Positions 37,167 to 45,082 of a DNA stretch of 64,000 nt are shown piece by piece. Origin of the DNA: Pumilibacter muris. GTDB taxonomy: Bacteria > Bacillota > Clostridia > Christensenellales > Pumilibacteraceae. The DNA lies in assembly GCF_943193045.1 (NCBI RefSeq), contig NZ_CALPCN010000001.1, positions 434,001-498,000 of the forward strand, in the 5' to 3' direction. Made by a program: the position numbers and the translations under genes. Position 1 is the first letter of the stretch. The number at the start of each line of letters is the position of its first letter. Below the pieces are notes generated by a model that saw only the letters and a list, made by a program, of their open reading frames with translations, did not search any database and had not been told where the DNA came from.

Positions 37167-40100
37167 TTACCAAACTACAAGCGAATCTATATTGGCATTG
37201 CCAGAGCACACTATAATAACTTCGTGCTTGCCGCTTGAAAGCTCCGAAGAAATATATACCGCGCGGGAAACCGCCAAATCTTCTTTCAATTCCACGCTTT
37301 CCGCTTTCTCGCCGTCTATAATCACTTCTATATTACCGCCGAGCGGATTCGCCGAAATTATGCCCACTCGTTTCCCTTCAAACTCAAACGACAGCATTGC
37401 GTTTCCGTTGCTTTCGTAAACATGCCCGTAAGTGGACGCCGTATGTTTTACGTTCCACGCGCCGCAATACTCCAAAAATTCGCTGTCCGGCGATATAATT
37501 TTACCGTTCGGGTAAGACACCTCGTAAGTAAAACCTATGGCGTTTAAAGCTATATATTTTGGATTTGTGCGAGTAACCGTAAGCTTATAAAACCTAAATT
37601 CGGCTTCGTCGAAAGATACGGTTATATTTGAATTCACATGTCTTTGATTGGTATATTCGCCGAGAGCAAAAAACTCGGTTCCGTCCAAACTTCCGTAAAG
37701 CGCAAAGTCTACGGGTATTTGCAGGTTTTGCATTCCCGCAGGATGAGTATTGCCGTAAAGCGTCATTCTGTTCGCTTTAACCGTTTTACCCAAATCTACG
37801 GTTATTTCGAAAGGATTGCTTTCGGTAATCACATTTTGGGAGTGAATGTTCGTGTCGGGGTTTCCGTCGAAAAGATTTTCTATTTTATAGTCGTAAATAA
37901 TATTCCCTTCGGCGTCTAATCTGCTCGCTGCCGCAGTAAAATTCACAACGCTGACAAGCGTTTGATTCGTGTCTATTTGCTTAGTGTCATTATAGCTATA
38001 TGAGTAATTTCGCGTATAGAAATAATCCGTAACGAATTCGTCGGTTGAAAACTCGTAGTCGTTTCTGTATGCGCTCGCATATTTTACCGAAACGGTTTCA
38101 GGCAATACGCTGCCTGCGGGAAGCTTATTACCTGCGGCGTCTATAATATTCCCCTCTTCGTCTATAGTTCCCTGCGTTTCGAATTTTCCGAAACCCAGCC
38201 CGAAAAAGCTCAGCGTTCCGCCGTGCTTTTCAACAAGCATAATTTCTTTGAAATACACCCATTTATCGCCGTCTAACGTGCAATCCATAAATGTTTCGGA
38301 ATTGTTGGTATTAAAACCGTTGCCATTATCCGATTTAACTATAGTAGCGGCTTTCTCGAACGTTTTACCTTCGTCGAACGAAAGATAGAGCGCGCAATTC
38401 CACCTACCGCGAAAAGCTATTCTGTATTTTCCCAGCTCGTCTATATATATTTTTCCGCTAACCTCCATAATCTTGTGCTCGCCCGGAAATTCCGAAAGCC
38501 ACACGTCGCTATTGCTGTTTTGAACTTTGTTTACGCTATCTATTTCCTCTAAATCCGTGTAACCTTCGTAATCGCTTTCAAACGCCGAAACGGCGCTATC
38601 ATATTTATCGGAATCGAAAGTATATATTTTTCTTTCCAAAATCGTCTTGTTCTTTTCATGCGATTGCTCGAACTCAAAAACCAAATCCACATCGTCAACG
38701 CCGTATGCGCCGTCGTTTTTTGTTATTTCGAGAGTAACGAAAATTTTTCCCGAACAGGCGGCAGCGGTATCGGGCGTGTAAGTTAAAATTTTAGTGTCGG
38801 CATTCCAAGAAACGGAACCGTGTTCGGGCTGCGTAACGTTTTTTACTCTGTGCGTAAATTCGTCGGGCAACACTATGCCGCCGCTTATATTCAATCCGTT
38901 TTGAACATATTTTGATAAATTTGCCTCGAACTTTTCTCCGTAAGGAATAACGTACGGTCTCATAGTTTGAGTGTAACGTTTTTCTCCGTCGTACATGTAA
39001 CTTCTGCCCGTTTGATAAACCGAAGCTACGGGCACGAATTTGGAATAGTTTTTCTCGGCATACGAATTCGTGAGCGCTACGTCTAAATTAGCGTTAAGGA
39101 CGTCGTTAAAGAAATACGTCATATCGTTGTGAGTAGCTTCACTCAACGCTTTATAGTAGCCCGCATAACTTTGACCGAAACCGCTTCTTTGCAGCCTTAT
39201 AGCGCTCATAAACGGCTCCTGACCGAAATTGTGCAACAAGGTGGCGTAAACGCGCAAAAAGTTTTCGGTGCCGTTCAACGTTTGATACAGAGCCCACGAA
39301 GCATTCGTGTAGCGGTTCCATCCGCCCATTCCGTCGCTTCCGCCTCCGTATGTTCGAGCGGCGGAAATCTTAGTGAACAAACTGTATTCCACAAGAGTTA
39401 GCGCGTTGTTGGTAACTTCTCCGCCACCGGGAATTCCCCAACCGCTTTGAAAATTATGGTTGTATTCGTGCATGTTGCCCCATGCGCCCGACGTAACAAG
39501 ACCGTTATAGTTAAGCGAATTTCTCATCCAGCCGGAAGGGCAATTCACCGACTGCTGACCGGGAAACGCAACAGCCGCGCCGGCCGCTACAAAGGGGTCG
39601 TACAAAAACACTATTCCCTGAGTGGATACCTGAGTGGAAACGAGAGCAACTTTATCCCAGTATACGGCAACTTTGTATAAATCTTCGTAACTTAAACCTT
39701 TTGCGTTTATGGCGGGTCCCGAATGTAAAACTCCGCTATCCCACACTTCCAAATCGAAATAAGGCGCCGAAGATTTTTCATTTTCGGCAAACTCTTCGGG
39801 CGTTGTATATCCCAAAATAAAATGCGAATATCTTACGCCGCCCGAAACCGTTACCGAAAATCCCGTGCGATTATTATTGCGCACATAAACGGGACCTCCG
39901 AGAAATGAGCCGACATACGCCGTGTATACTCCGTTTTCAAGAGTTGCCGTGTTGGTGTTAACAACCATTGTGTTTAGAATTACGGGCATACGGTTTATAT
40001 TGCGTTGCGCCCAAATATTGTTCGCTTTTGCATTATAAAGAGCTTGCCCGATGTGAATTACAATTCCGCCTGTAGCCGTCATGTCTTTTTCGCTGATTTG

Positions 40101-40754
40101 TATTTTAATTACCTCGCCTGCGGGCGCATATACGCCCGTAACGCTGTAACCGTAGCTACGCGGCAAAACGGAAATTTTCTTAACAATGCCCGGCTCGTCG
40201 GGCGACACGTCGCCGCGATACATTTGCGCCGCCGAAGTGTGTTTATATAATGTTTTGCCGGTATCCTCGCCGTTAAGGTAAAGTCTGCCGTCCGCATCCA
40301 TTTTATCAAACGTATTTTTGGGATAGCCGTCGGAACCGACACGGGTATTAACCGAACACAAACTCCAACTTTCGCTTATTATCGCGTTTTTTTGTTCTGC
40401 CGTAAGGCTAAGCGTATGGTCGTATACGGGATACTGCGCAATAACACCGTCTTTCACAAGACCGCCGTCTTTACTTTCGACGGGTATTTTACGCTCGACA
40501 GTGCCGAGATATTCAGCCGAATATCCCGCTCTCGTAACGGTTTTATGCTCGCTTTCAAATTTTTCAAGTTCGGGCTCTTTAATTACTTCGTCGGGAACGG
40601 TAAAATCGCTCGGGTCTTTTTCTTGCGAACTGCGCCCGCAGCCGCACAAACAAGAAAACACCGCAAGCAACAAGCACATTAAAAAAACCGCGCCCGTTTT
40701 CATAAAAAATGTACCGCGCTTGCATGCAACAAAATCGATTCGCTTGTTTTGCAT
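37167..40754 (-). CDS. large lipoprotein with M60-like zinc metallopeptidase and carbohydrate-binding-type domains
   Basis: A 1195-residue exported lipoprotein. A signal sequence runs to lipobox L36-C-G-C39; C39 would be lipidated. Residues ~190-590 form an M60/enhancin-like peptidase: HEYNH at 429-433 plus E446 in GGGEVTNN fit the HExxH(8-28)E gluzincin motif. Residues ~600-690 look like a cadherin-like or Ig-like beta domain (FTHRVKNVTQPEHGSVSW). Residues ~940-1085 resemble an F5/8 type C (discoidin) domain (NLFDGNPDTNIHSQ ... ITVDLGKTVKANRMTLYG). A last beta-rich domain ends the protein. M60-like proteins in gut bacteria cleave mucin-type glycoproteins; that is family knowledge, the substrate here is inference. 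Good AAGGAG five bases before ATG 40754. Own promoter, monocistronic. Confidence 0.88.
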   Translation of the reverse strand: MQNKRIDFVACKRGTFFMKTGAVFLMCLLLAVFSCLCGCGRSSQEKDPSDFTVPDEVIKEPELEKFESEHKTVTRAGYSAEYLGTVERKIPVESKDGGLVKDGVIAQYPVYDHTLSLTAEQKNAIISESWSLCSVNTRVGSDGYPKNTFDKMDADGRLYLNGEDTGKTLYKHTSAAQMYRGDVSPDEPGIVKKISVLPRSYGYSVTGVYAPAGEVIKIQISEKDMTATGGIVIHIGQALYNAKANNIWAQRNINRMPVILNTMVVNTNTATLENGVYTAYVGSFLGGPVYVRNNNRTGFSVTVSGGVRYSHFILGYTTPEEFAENEKSSAPYFDLEVWDSGVLHSGPAINAKGLSYEDLYKVAVYWDKVALVSTQVSTQGIVFLYDPFVAAGAAVAFPGQQSVNCPSGWMRNSLNYNGLVTSGAWGNMHEYNHNFQSGWGIPGGGEVTNNALTLVEYSLFTKISAARTYGGGSDGMGGWNRYTNASWALYQTLNGTENFLRVYATLLHNFGQEPFMSAIRLQRSGFGQSYAGYYKALSEATHNDMTYFFNDVLNANLDVALTNSYAEKNYSKFVPVASVYQTGRSYMYDGEKRYTQTMRPYVIPYGEKFEANLSKYVQNGLNISGGIVLPDEFTHRVKNVTQPEHGSVSWNADTKILTYTPDTAAACSGKIFVTLEITKNDGAYGVDDVDLVFEFEQSHEKNKTILERKIYTFDSDKYDSAVSAFESDYEGYTDLEEIDSVNKVQNSNSDVWLSEFPGEHKIMEVSGKIYIDELGKYRIAFRGRWNCALYLSFDEGKTFEKAATIVKSDNGNGFNTNNSETFMDCTLDGDKWVYFKEIMLVEKHGGTLSFFGLGFGKFETQGTIDEEGNIIDAAGNKLPAGSVLPETVSVKYASAYRNDYEFSTDEFVTDYFYTRNYSYSYNDTKQIDTNQTLVSVVNFTAAASRLDAEGNIIYDYKIENLFDGNPDTNIHSQNVITESNPFEITVDLGKTVKANRMTLYGNTHPAGMQNLQIPVDFALYGSLDGTEFFALGEYTNQRHVNSNITVSFDEAEFRFYKLTVTRTNPKYIALNAIGFTYEVSYPNGKIISPDSEFLEYCGAWNVKHTASTYGHVYESNGNAMLSFEFEGKRVGIISANPLGGNIEVIIDGEKAESVELKEDLAVSRAVYISSELSSGKHEVIIVCSGNANIDSLVVW

Positions 40755-40804
40755 AACCTCTCCTTGCCGATTATATTTAACTGTATATATTAAATAACGG
40801 AGCT

Positions 40805-40833
40805 ATTTTAGCAAACCGCCGAAAAAAAGTCAA
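40805..40833 (-). promoter_or_regulatory. strong promoter for the M60-like lipoprotein
   Basis: On the minus strand -35 TTGACT (40833-40828), 17 bases, -10 TAAAAT (40810-40805). The leader is about 44 bases. The stretch 40834-40960 further upstream is A/T rich, holds a perfect 6-bp palindrome (ACTATG-acaag-CATAGT, 40921-40937), and has no gene. Confidence 0.75.
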
Positions 40834-40962
40834 TTTATTTCGCTATATGCTTATTCTCAATATATGCGCTCTTATACGGTATTGAACACATATTTGCGGA
40901 AAACGCTTTAAAAACACCATACTATGACAAGCATAGTAATCTTTTTATGGCATTTGTCACAT

Positions 40963-40997
40963 AAAAAAACGTCTCTCTTCTTTTGGAAAGAAAGACG
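40963..40997 (-). terminator. intrinsic terminator after proA
   Basis: On the minus strand CGTCTTTCTT and AAGAAGAGAGACG pair with one or two bulges, and the stem is directly followed by TTTTTTTATG. It lies 16 bases after the proA stop. Confidence 0.8.
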
Positions 40998-41012
40998 CAA
41001 TAACATTTTCGG

Positions 41013-42248
41013 CTATTTTCGGATTTGACCGTTACCGCATATCACATATTTTTCGCTCGTAAGCTGTTTCAATCCCAAAGGTCCGCGCGCGTGAAGCTTT
41101 TGAGTTGAGATTCCCATTTCGGCTCCGAACCCGAATTGAAAACCGTCGGTAAACCGCGTGGAAGCGTTCACATACACGGCGGCGCTGTCTATATGCGAAG
41201 TAAAATAATCGGCGGCTTCTTTGCTCTCGGTAATAATTACCTCGCTGTGTTTTGTTGAATGTCGGTTGATATGTTCGCAAGCTTCCCTCAGTCCCGACAC
41301 TACTTTAACCGATATTTTAAGCGATAGAAATTCTGTAAAGTAGTCTTCGTCGGACGCGACGCCCACAAACGGACATATTCGGCGCGCCTTTTCGCACCCC
41401 ACTACTTGCACACCCGCATCTTTTAACGCTCCGAGCACAACAGGCAAAAAATTGCCCGCAACGGCTTCGTCTATAACTAAACTCTCCAACGCGTTGCACA
41501 CGCTCGGACGCTGCAATTTGCCGTTCAAAATTATTGGCAAAGCTTTCTCGATGTCGGCGTTCTTTTCAATGTAAGCGTGGCAATTTCCCGCCCCCGTCTC
41601 TATAACAGGCACTGTTGATTTTTCCACCACAGCGCGGATTAAAGCCGCCGAACCGCGAGGAATAAGCACGTCTACGCTTTCGCGACACTGCATAAGCGTT
41701 TCAGCCCCCGCACGGCTCGTATCGTCTACAAGTTGAATAAATTCGGGATTATAGCCGTTCGCTTTTAAACTTGCCTTTATAGCCTCTACAACGGCTTTAT
41801 TCGAGCGGTATGCTTCCCCGCTTCCGCGCAAAACCACCGCATTGCCCGACTTTATGCAAAGCCCCGCAGCATCGGCGGTAACGTTAGGACGCGCTTCGTA
41901 AATTATTCCGATTACTCCGAGAGGCACGCGAACTTTTTTAATGTTCAAGCCGCTGTCGTTCACCCACTCTTCAACCGTTTCTCCTACGGGGTCGGGCAAG
42001 TCAATTAACTTTTTCAACCCGTCCGCCATTTCTTCGAGCCGAGCACGGTTAAGCATAAGTCTGTCGGTAAAATGCGGCGGACGTTCGCACGCTGCAACGT
42101 CGGCAGAGTTAGCTTGCAAAATTTCGTTTTCGGCTTTTAATATAGCTCCGGCAGCCAACGCAAGCATTTTGTTTTTTTCTTCGGTAGAGGCAAGCGCAAC
42201 GAAAGAAGCGTTTTCTTTCGCCTTACTGCAAATCTCTTTAACCGTCAT
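41013..42248 (-). CDS. proA: glutamate-5-semialdehyde dehydrogenase (gamma-glutamyl phosphate reductase)
   Basis: A 411-residue ProA of the aldehyde dehydrogenase superfamily, reducing gamma-glutamyl phosphate in proline synthesis. PLGVIGIIYEARPNVTADAAGLCIKSGNAVVLRGSGEA, IETGAGNCHAYIEKNADIEKAL, and the catalytic Cys in LQRPSVCNALESLVI are clear, as is the end GRGPLGLKQL. Its ATG shares one base with the yebC stop (TAATG). No proB (glutamate 5-kinase) is adjacent, unlike the usual proBA pair. Confidence 0.97.
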   Translation of the reverse strand: MTVKEICSKAKENASFVALASTEEKNKMLALAAGAILKAENEILQANSADVAACERPPHFTDRLMLNRARLEEMADGLKKLIDLPDPVGETVEEWVNDSGLNIKKVRVPLGVIGIIYEARPNVTADAAGLCIKSGNAVVLRGSGEAYRSNKAVVEAIKASLKANGYNPEFIQLVDDTSRAGAETLMQCRESVDVLIPRGSAALIRAVVEKSTVPVIETGAGNCHAYIEKNADIEKALPIILNGKLQRPSVCNALESLVIDEAVAGNFLPVVLGALKDAGVQVVGCEKARRICPFVGVASDEDYFTEFLSLKISVKVVSGLREACEHINRHSTKHSEVIITESKEAADYFTSHIDSAAVYVNASTRFTDGFQFGFGAEMGISTQKLHARGPLGLKQLTSEKYVICGNGQIRK

Positions 42249-42991
42249 TATTCTTCTTCCTCTTCTTCGGGAAGGTCGGCGTTGTGATAAACGTTTTGAA
42301 CGTCGTCGTTTTCGTCGAACATATCGAGCATGCGTTGCAGTTTGGGCATAGCCGCATCGTCAACCGTTATATAATTAGAAGGAATTTTTTCGATTTCGCT
42401 CTTAACGAAAACAACTCCTTTCGATTCGAGACTTTCGCGCACCGACGAAAAATCGGCGGGCGTAGTCAAAATTTCGTACATGCCGTCCTCAACGTTAAAA
42501 TCGTCGGCTCCGCAGTCAAGAGCAAGCATCATCATTTCGTCGTCGTCATCGGTCGGCTTTTTTTCCACCGCAAGCACACCGCGAGTTTCGAACAAATACG
42601 AAACGCAACCCGTAGTGCCCATAGAACCGCCGCATTTATCGAAAATATGGCGGACGTCTCCCGCAGTACGGTTTTTATTGTCGGTAAGAGTTTCAACTAT
42701 AACGGCAACGCCGCCAACTCCGTATCCCTCGTAAGTAATGGAATCGTAGTTGATGCTTCCGAGTTCTCCGCTCGCCTTTTTAATGCTGCGAGTAATATTG
42801 TCGTTCGGCATGTTCGCCGCTTTCGCTTTCGAAATTACGTCTCTGAGTTTTGCGTTATTGTTGGGGTCGGGACCTCCCGCCTTAACCGCAACCGCAAGTT
42901 CTCTGCCTATTTTCGTAAAAACGTTGGCTCTCGCGGCGTCGGTCTTTCCCTTAGCTCTTTTAATGGTAGCCCACTTACTGTGTCCGGACAT
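42248..42991 (-). CDS. yebC: YebC/PmpR family protein
   Basis: A 247-residue YebC. SGHSKWATIKRAKGKTDAARANVFTKIGREL, MPNDNITRSIKKASGE, YEGYGVGGVAVIVETLTDNKNRTAGDVRHIF and MYEILTTPADFSSVRESLES are signatures. Members act as transcription regulators or, by recent work, help ribosomes at polyproline. The acidic end DLPEEEEEE is typical. GGAGAT lies ahead of the ATG. Operon with the SpoU-type methylase and proA. Confidence 0.96.
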   Translation of the reverse strand: MSGHSKWATIKRAKGKTDAARANVFTKIGRELAVAVKAGGPDPNNNAKLRDVISKAKAANMPNDNITRSIKKASGELGSINYDSITYEGYGVGGVAVIVETLTDNKNRTAGDVRHIFDKCGGSMGTTGCVSYLFETRGVLAVEKKPTDDDDEMMMLALDCGADDFNVEDGMYEILTTPADFSSVRESLESKGVVFVKSEIEKIPSNYITVDDAAMPKLQRMLDMFDENDDVQNVYHNADLPEEEEEE

Positions 42992-43012
42992 AAACTGTAT
43001 CTCCTTTTCCGT

Positions 43013-43759
43013 TTAACGTATTGAGTTTTTCATATATTTAAAATTGTACATAAGTATTCCCGCGCTCACGGCGGCGTTTAACGACTCCATACCGTCGCGC
43101 ATGGGAATGGTAACCTTTTCGACGCAGTCGCGCAAAACGGTTTCGCTTATTCCGTCCGCCTCGTTTCCGATTACCAAACAAACTTTTTTAAAATTAAATT
43201 CTGCGGCGAACGCGTCTTTTCCGCCGAGAACTGCGCCTACGGTAACATAATCGCGTTCGGCAATACTCGCAAGCGTATCGGCATAGTGAAATTTCACTCC
43301 GAGCACTCCAGTCATTGAACTGCGAATCACCTTAGGATTATACACGTCTACGCAATCGCGCAAAATAATGTCGGCATAGCCCGCAGCGCACGCCGTTCGA
43401 ATTATCGCTCCCATATTGCCGGGGTCGCGCACTCTGTCGAGAAACAAGCAGTAATTGCCTGAAAAGTCGTCCGTATTGTCGGGTATTTTCATAAGCGCCA
43501 TTATGCCCTGATTGTTTTCCGTAAAGGACAACTCGTCAAAAATAGAATCATCGAGCACAACATCCGCCGAGCCGTCGAAAGCCGAGCGCGAAGAAATTAC
43601 CGCCAACACGTTTTGAGGACACAACCGCTTAGCGTCCGCAATCCAGCGCTTGCCTTCCGCAATATATTCGCCGTATTCCGTTCGGTACTTTCGGTCGGCA
43701 AGTTTTCTCAACTTTTTTACAAGAGCGTTCGTTTTTGAACTTATAGACGTTTGAACCAT
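43013..43759 (-). CDS. SpoU/TrmH-family RNA 2'-O-methyltransferase
   Basis: A 248-residue SPOUT methyltransferase. The N-terminal substrate-binding domain (KLRKLADRKYRTEYGEYIAEGKRW) is followed by the SpoU core: FLDRVRDPGNMGAIIRTACAAGYADI (motif 1), CLVIGNEADGISETVL (motif 2) and IPMRDGMESLNAAVSAGILMY (motif 3). It probably modifies 23S rRNA or tRNA (RlmB/TsnR/AviRb-like), target unknown. No ribosome binding site fits ahead of ATG 43759, because the rplT terminator's T tract ends there. Confidence 0.92.
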   Translation of the reverse strand: MVQTSISSKTNALVKKLRKLADRKYRTEYGEYIAEGKRWIADAKRLCPQNVLAVISSRSAFDGSADVVLDDSIFDELSFTENNQGIMALMKIPDNTDDFSGNYCLFLDRVRDPGNMGAIIRTACAAGYADIILRDCVDVYNPKVIRSSMTGVLGVKFHYADTLASIAERDYVTVGAVLGGKDAFAAEFNFKKVCLVIGNEADGISETVLRDCVEKVTIPMRDGMESLNAAVSAGILMYNFKYMKNSIR

Positions 43760-43763
43760 ATAT

Positions 43764-43789
43764 AAAAAGGGCGCCGCAAAGCGGCACCC
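43764..43789 (-). terminator. intrinsic terminator after rplT
   Basis: On the minus strand GGGTGCCGC and GCGGCGCCC form a 9-bp stem with a three-base loop and one G-T pair, directly followed by TTTTTATATAT. The T tract runs into the ATG of the methyltransferase gene. Confidence 0.85.
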
Positions 43790-43795
43790 CGAAAA

Positions 43796-44152
43796 TTACT
43801 GCGCTACCGCTTTTTGCGCGGTTTCAGCCAAAGCCTTAAAGCCTGCGGCGTCTTTAACTGCAATATCGGCAAGCACCTTGCGGTTAAGGTTTATTCCCGA
43901 AACTTTAAGACCGTGCATAAACGTGCTGTACGACATTCCGTTCATTCTCGCGGCAGCGTTTATTCTCGCTATCCACAATTTGCGGAAGTCGCGCTTTTTA
44001 AGTCTGCGACCTATAAACGCGTACATTTGCGATTTCATAACCGCTTCGCGCGCGATACGGTACGAACGCGATTTCGAGCCAAAGTAACCTTTGGACAGCT
44101 TCATTATTTTTCTACGCTTTTTAACTGCGTTTACTGCTCTTTTAATTCTCAT
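43796..44152 (-). CDS. rplT: 50S ribosomal protein L20
   Basis: A 118-residue L20, early 50S assembly protein. [40 protein letters not shown] and [36 protein letters not shown] are highly conserved. The ATG lies 11 bases after GGAGG. Last gene of infC-rpmI-rplT. In Firmicutes L20 represses this operon by binding the infC leader; an attenuator is visible there. Confidence 0.98.
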   Translation of the reverse strand: MRIKRAVNAVKKRRKIMKLSKGYFGSKSRSYRIAREAVMKSQMYAFIGRRLKKRDFRKLWIARINAAARMNGMSYSTFMHGLKVSGINLNRKVLADIAVKDAAGFKALAETAQKAVAQ

Positions 44153-44171
44153 AATTCATGCTACCTCCTAC

Positions 44172-44369
44172 TTACTTCTGAATCATAGACTTTATGGTGC
44201 GAGCTTCTTTGTTCGACGCCATGTAAGCTCCCTGACGGAGCGAATCCTTGCGTTTGCGGGATTTTTTTGTAAGAATATGATTCTTTCCTTGCTGGGCGCG
44301 CTTAACGCGACCCGAAGCGGTTACGCGAAAACGCTTTTTCGCGCCGCTGTGACTTTTCATTTTTGGCAT
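44172..44369 (-). CDS. rpmI: 50S ribosomal protein L35
   Basis: A 65-residue basic L35: [40 protein letters not shown] is diagnostic. GGAGG precedes the ATG. Between infC and rplT, the standard order. Confidence 0.98.
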   Translation of the reverse strand: MPKMKSHSGAKKRFRVTASGRVKRAQQGKNHILTKKSRKRKDSLRQGAYMASNKEARTIKSMIQK

Positions 44370-44389
44370 AATATATTCCTCCGATAAAG

Positions 44390-44905
44390 TTATTTTTTAG
44401 GTGATAAAATCATGAGGATGTTTCTACCCTCAGTTGTGGGCTGTTTGTCGATTACAGAGTCTTGTTCTACGATTTTATAAAAATCGTGCATAACTTCAAC
44501 GCCCAAAGCGGCGTGCGCCTGTTGGCGTCCTCTCATGCGAATGGAAACTTTAACTTTGTCGCCGTTGCGCAAAAACTTTTGCGCCGCTTTCGCTTTGGTT
44601 TCAAGGTCGTGAGTGTCTATCGTCATAGAAAGCCAAACTTCTTTAAGCTCGGTGACTTTTTGATTCTTGCGCGCGTCTTTTTCACGCTTTTGCATTTCGA
44701 ACTTGAACTTGCCGAAATCCATTATTTTGCAAACGGGCGGTGTCGCGTTGGGGCTGATTTTTACAAGGTCGAGATTTTTGGAATCGGCTATGCGATTTGC
44801 TTCCGCAGCCGACATTATACCGAGTTGGGTATTGTCGTCGTCTATCACGCGGACTTCACGGTCGCAAATTCTGTCGTTCAACTCAACGTCTCTGAGATTG
44901 ATAAT
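44390..44905 (-). CDS. infC: translation initiation factor IF-3, AUU start
   Basis: A 171-residue IF-3, matching the normal length, when read from ATT at 44905. GGAGG lies six bases upstream of that ATT. No ATG, GTG or TTG fits: upstream starts would reach back through the attenuator. The N-domain ([26 protein letters not shown]), linker, and C-domain ([25 protein letters not shown] ... [12 protein letters not shown]) are clear. IF-3 discriminates against non-standard start codons, so an AUU start lets the protein limit its own synthesis, as known for other infC genes. Confidence 0.96.
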   Translation of the reverse strand: MINLRDVELNDRICDREVRVIDDDNTQLGIMSAAEANRIADSKNLDLVKISPNATPPVCKIMDFGKFKFEMQKREKDARKNQKVTELKEVWLSMTIDTHDLETKAKAAQKFLRNGDKVKVSIRMRGRQQAHAALGVEVMHDFYKIVEQDSVIDKQPTTEGRNILMILSPKK

Positions 44906-44918
44906 CGTATTCCTCCAC

Positions 44919-44953
44919 AAAAAAATTAGAGCGAAAGCAAACTTCCGCTCTAA
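44919..44953 (-). terminator. attenuator terminator in the infC leader
   Basis: TTAGAGCG and CGCTCTAA form an 8-bp perfect outer stem with an inner loop, followed on the minus strand by seven T residues. It ends 9 bases before the infC Shine-Dalgarno. A terminator between promoter and first gene is the sign of premature-termination control. Confidence 0.85.
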
Positions 44954-45043
44954 AACACATAACAAAATTTTACGGTTACGCTGTTTTATGAACGCGGCGC
45001 GACGCAAGTCGGCCGGTGAAACGGAATTCCGTTTGCTTTCTAT
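44919..45043 (-). promoter_or_regulatory. infC-rpmI-rplT leader, L20-type
   Basis: The leader of about 125 bases between the promoter and the attenuator includes a GC-rich section (GCGTCGCGCCGCG) and an imperfect inverted repeat AAACGGAATTCCGTTT (minus strand). In Bacillus the equivalent L20 leader mimics the 23S rRNA site of L20 and promotes termination when L20 is in excess. Position and attenuator fit that model; the rRNA mimicry itself I cannot test by eye. Confidence 0.65.
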
Positions 45044-45049
45044 AAAAAC

Positions 45050-45078
45050 AGTATACAACTACTTTAACAAAAAGTCAA
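45050..45078 (-). promoter_or_regulatory. promoter for infC-rpmI-rplT
   Basis: On the minus strand -35 TTGACT (45078-45073), 17 bases, -10 TATACT (45055-45050). It begins five bases after the thrS stop. Confidence 0.8.
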
Positions 45079-45082
45079 CCGT

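Noticed and set aside
42284-43024. A 246-codon plus-strand frame opposite yebC
   Set aside because: Entirely inside yebC on the other strand, no family resemblance, and composition typical of a shadow frame.
43013-43759. Leaderless reading of the SpoU-type methyltransferase from a promoter at the T tract
   Set aside because: TATATA overlaps the ATG, but the start site would then fall inside the gene and no -35 fits 17 bases upstream.
44906-45058. N-terminal extension of infC by 51 codons to an upstream start
   Set aside because: It would translate through the attenuator terminator and its T tract and give an IF-3 far longer than the family; ATT 44905 with GGAGG fits exactly.
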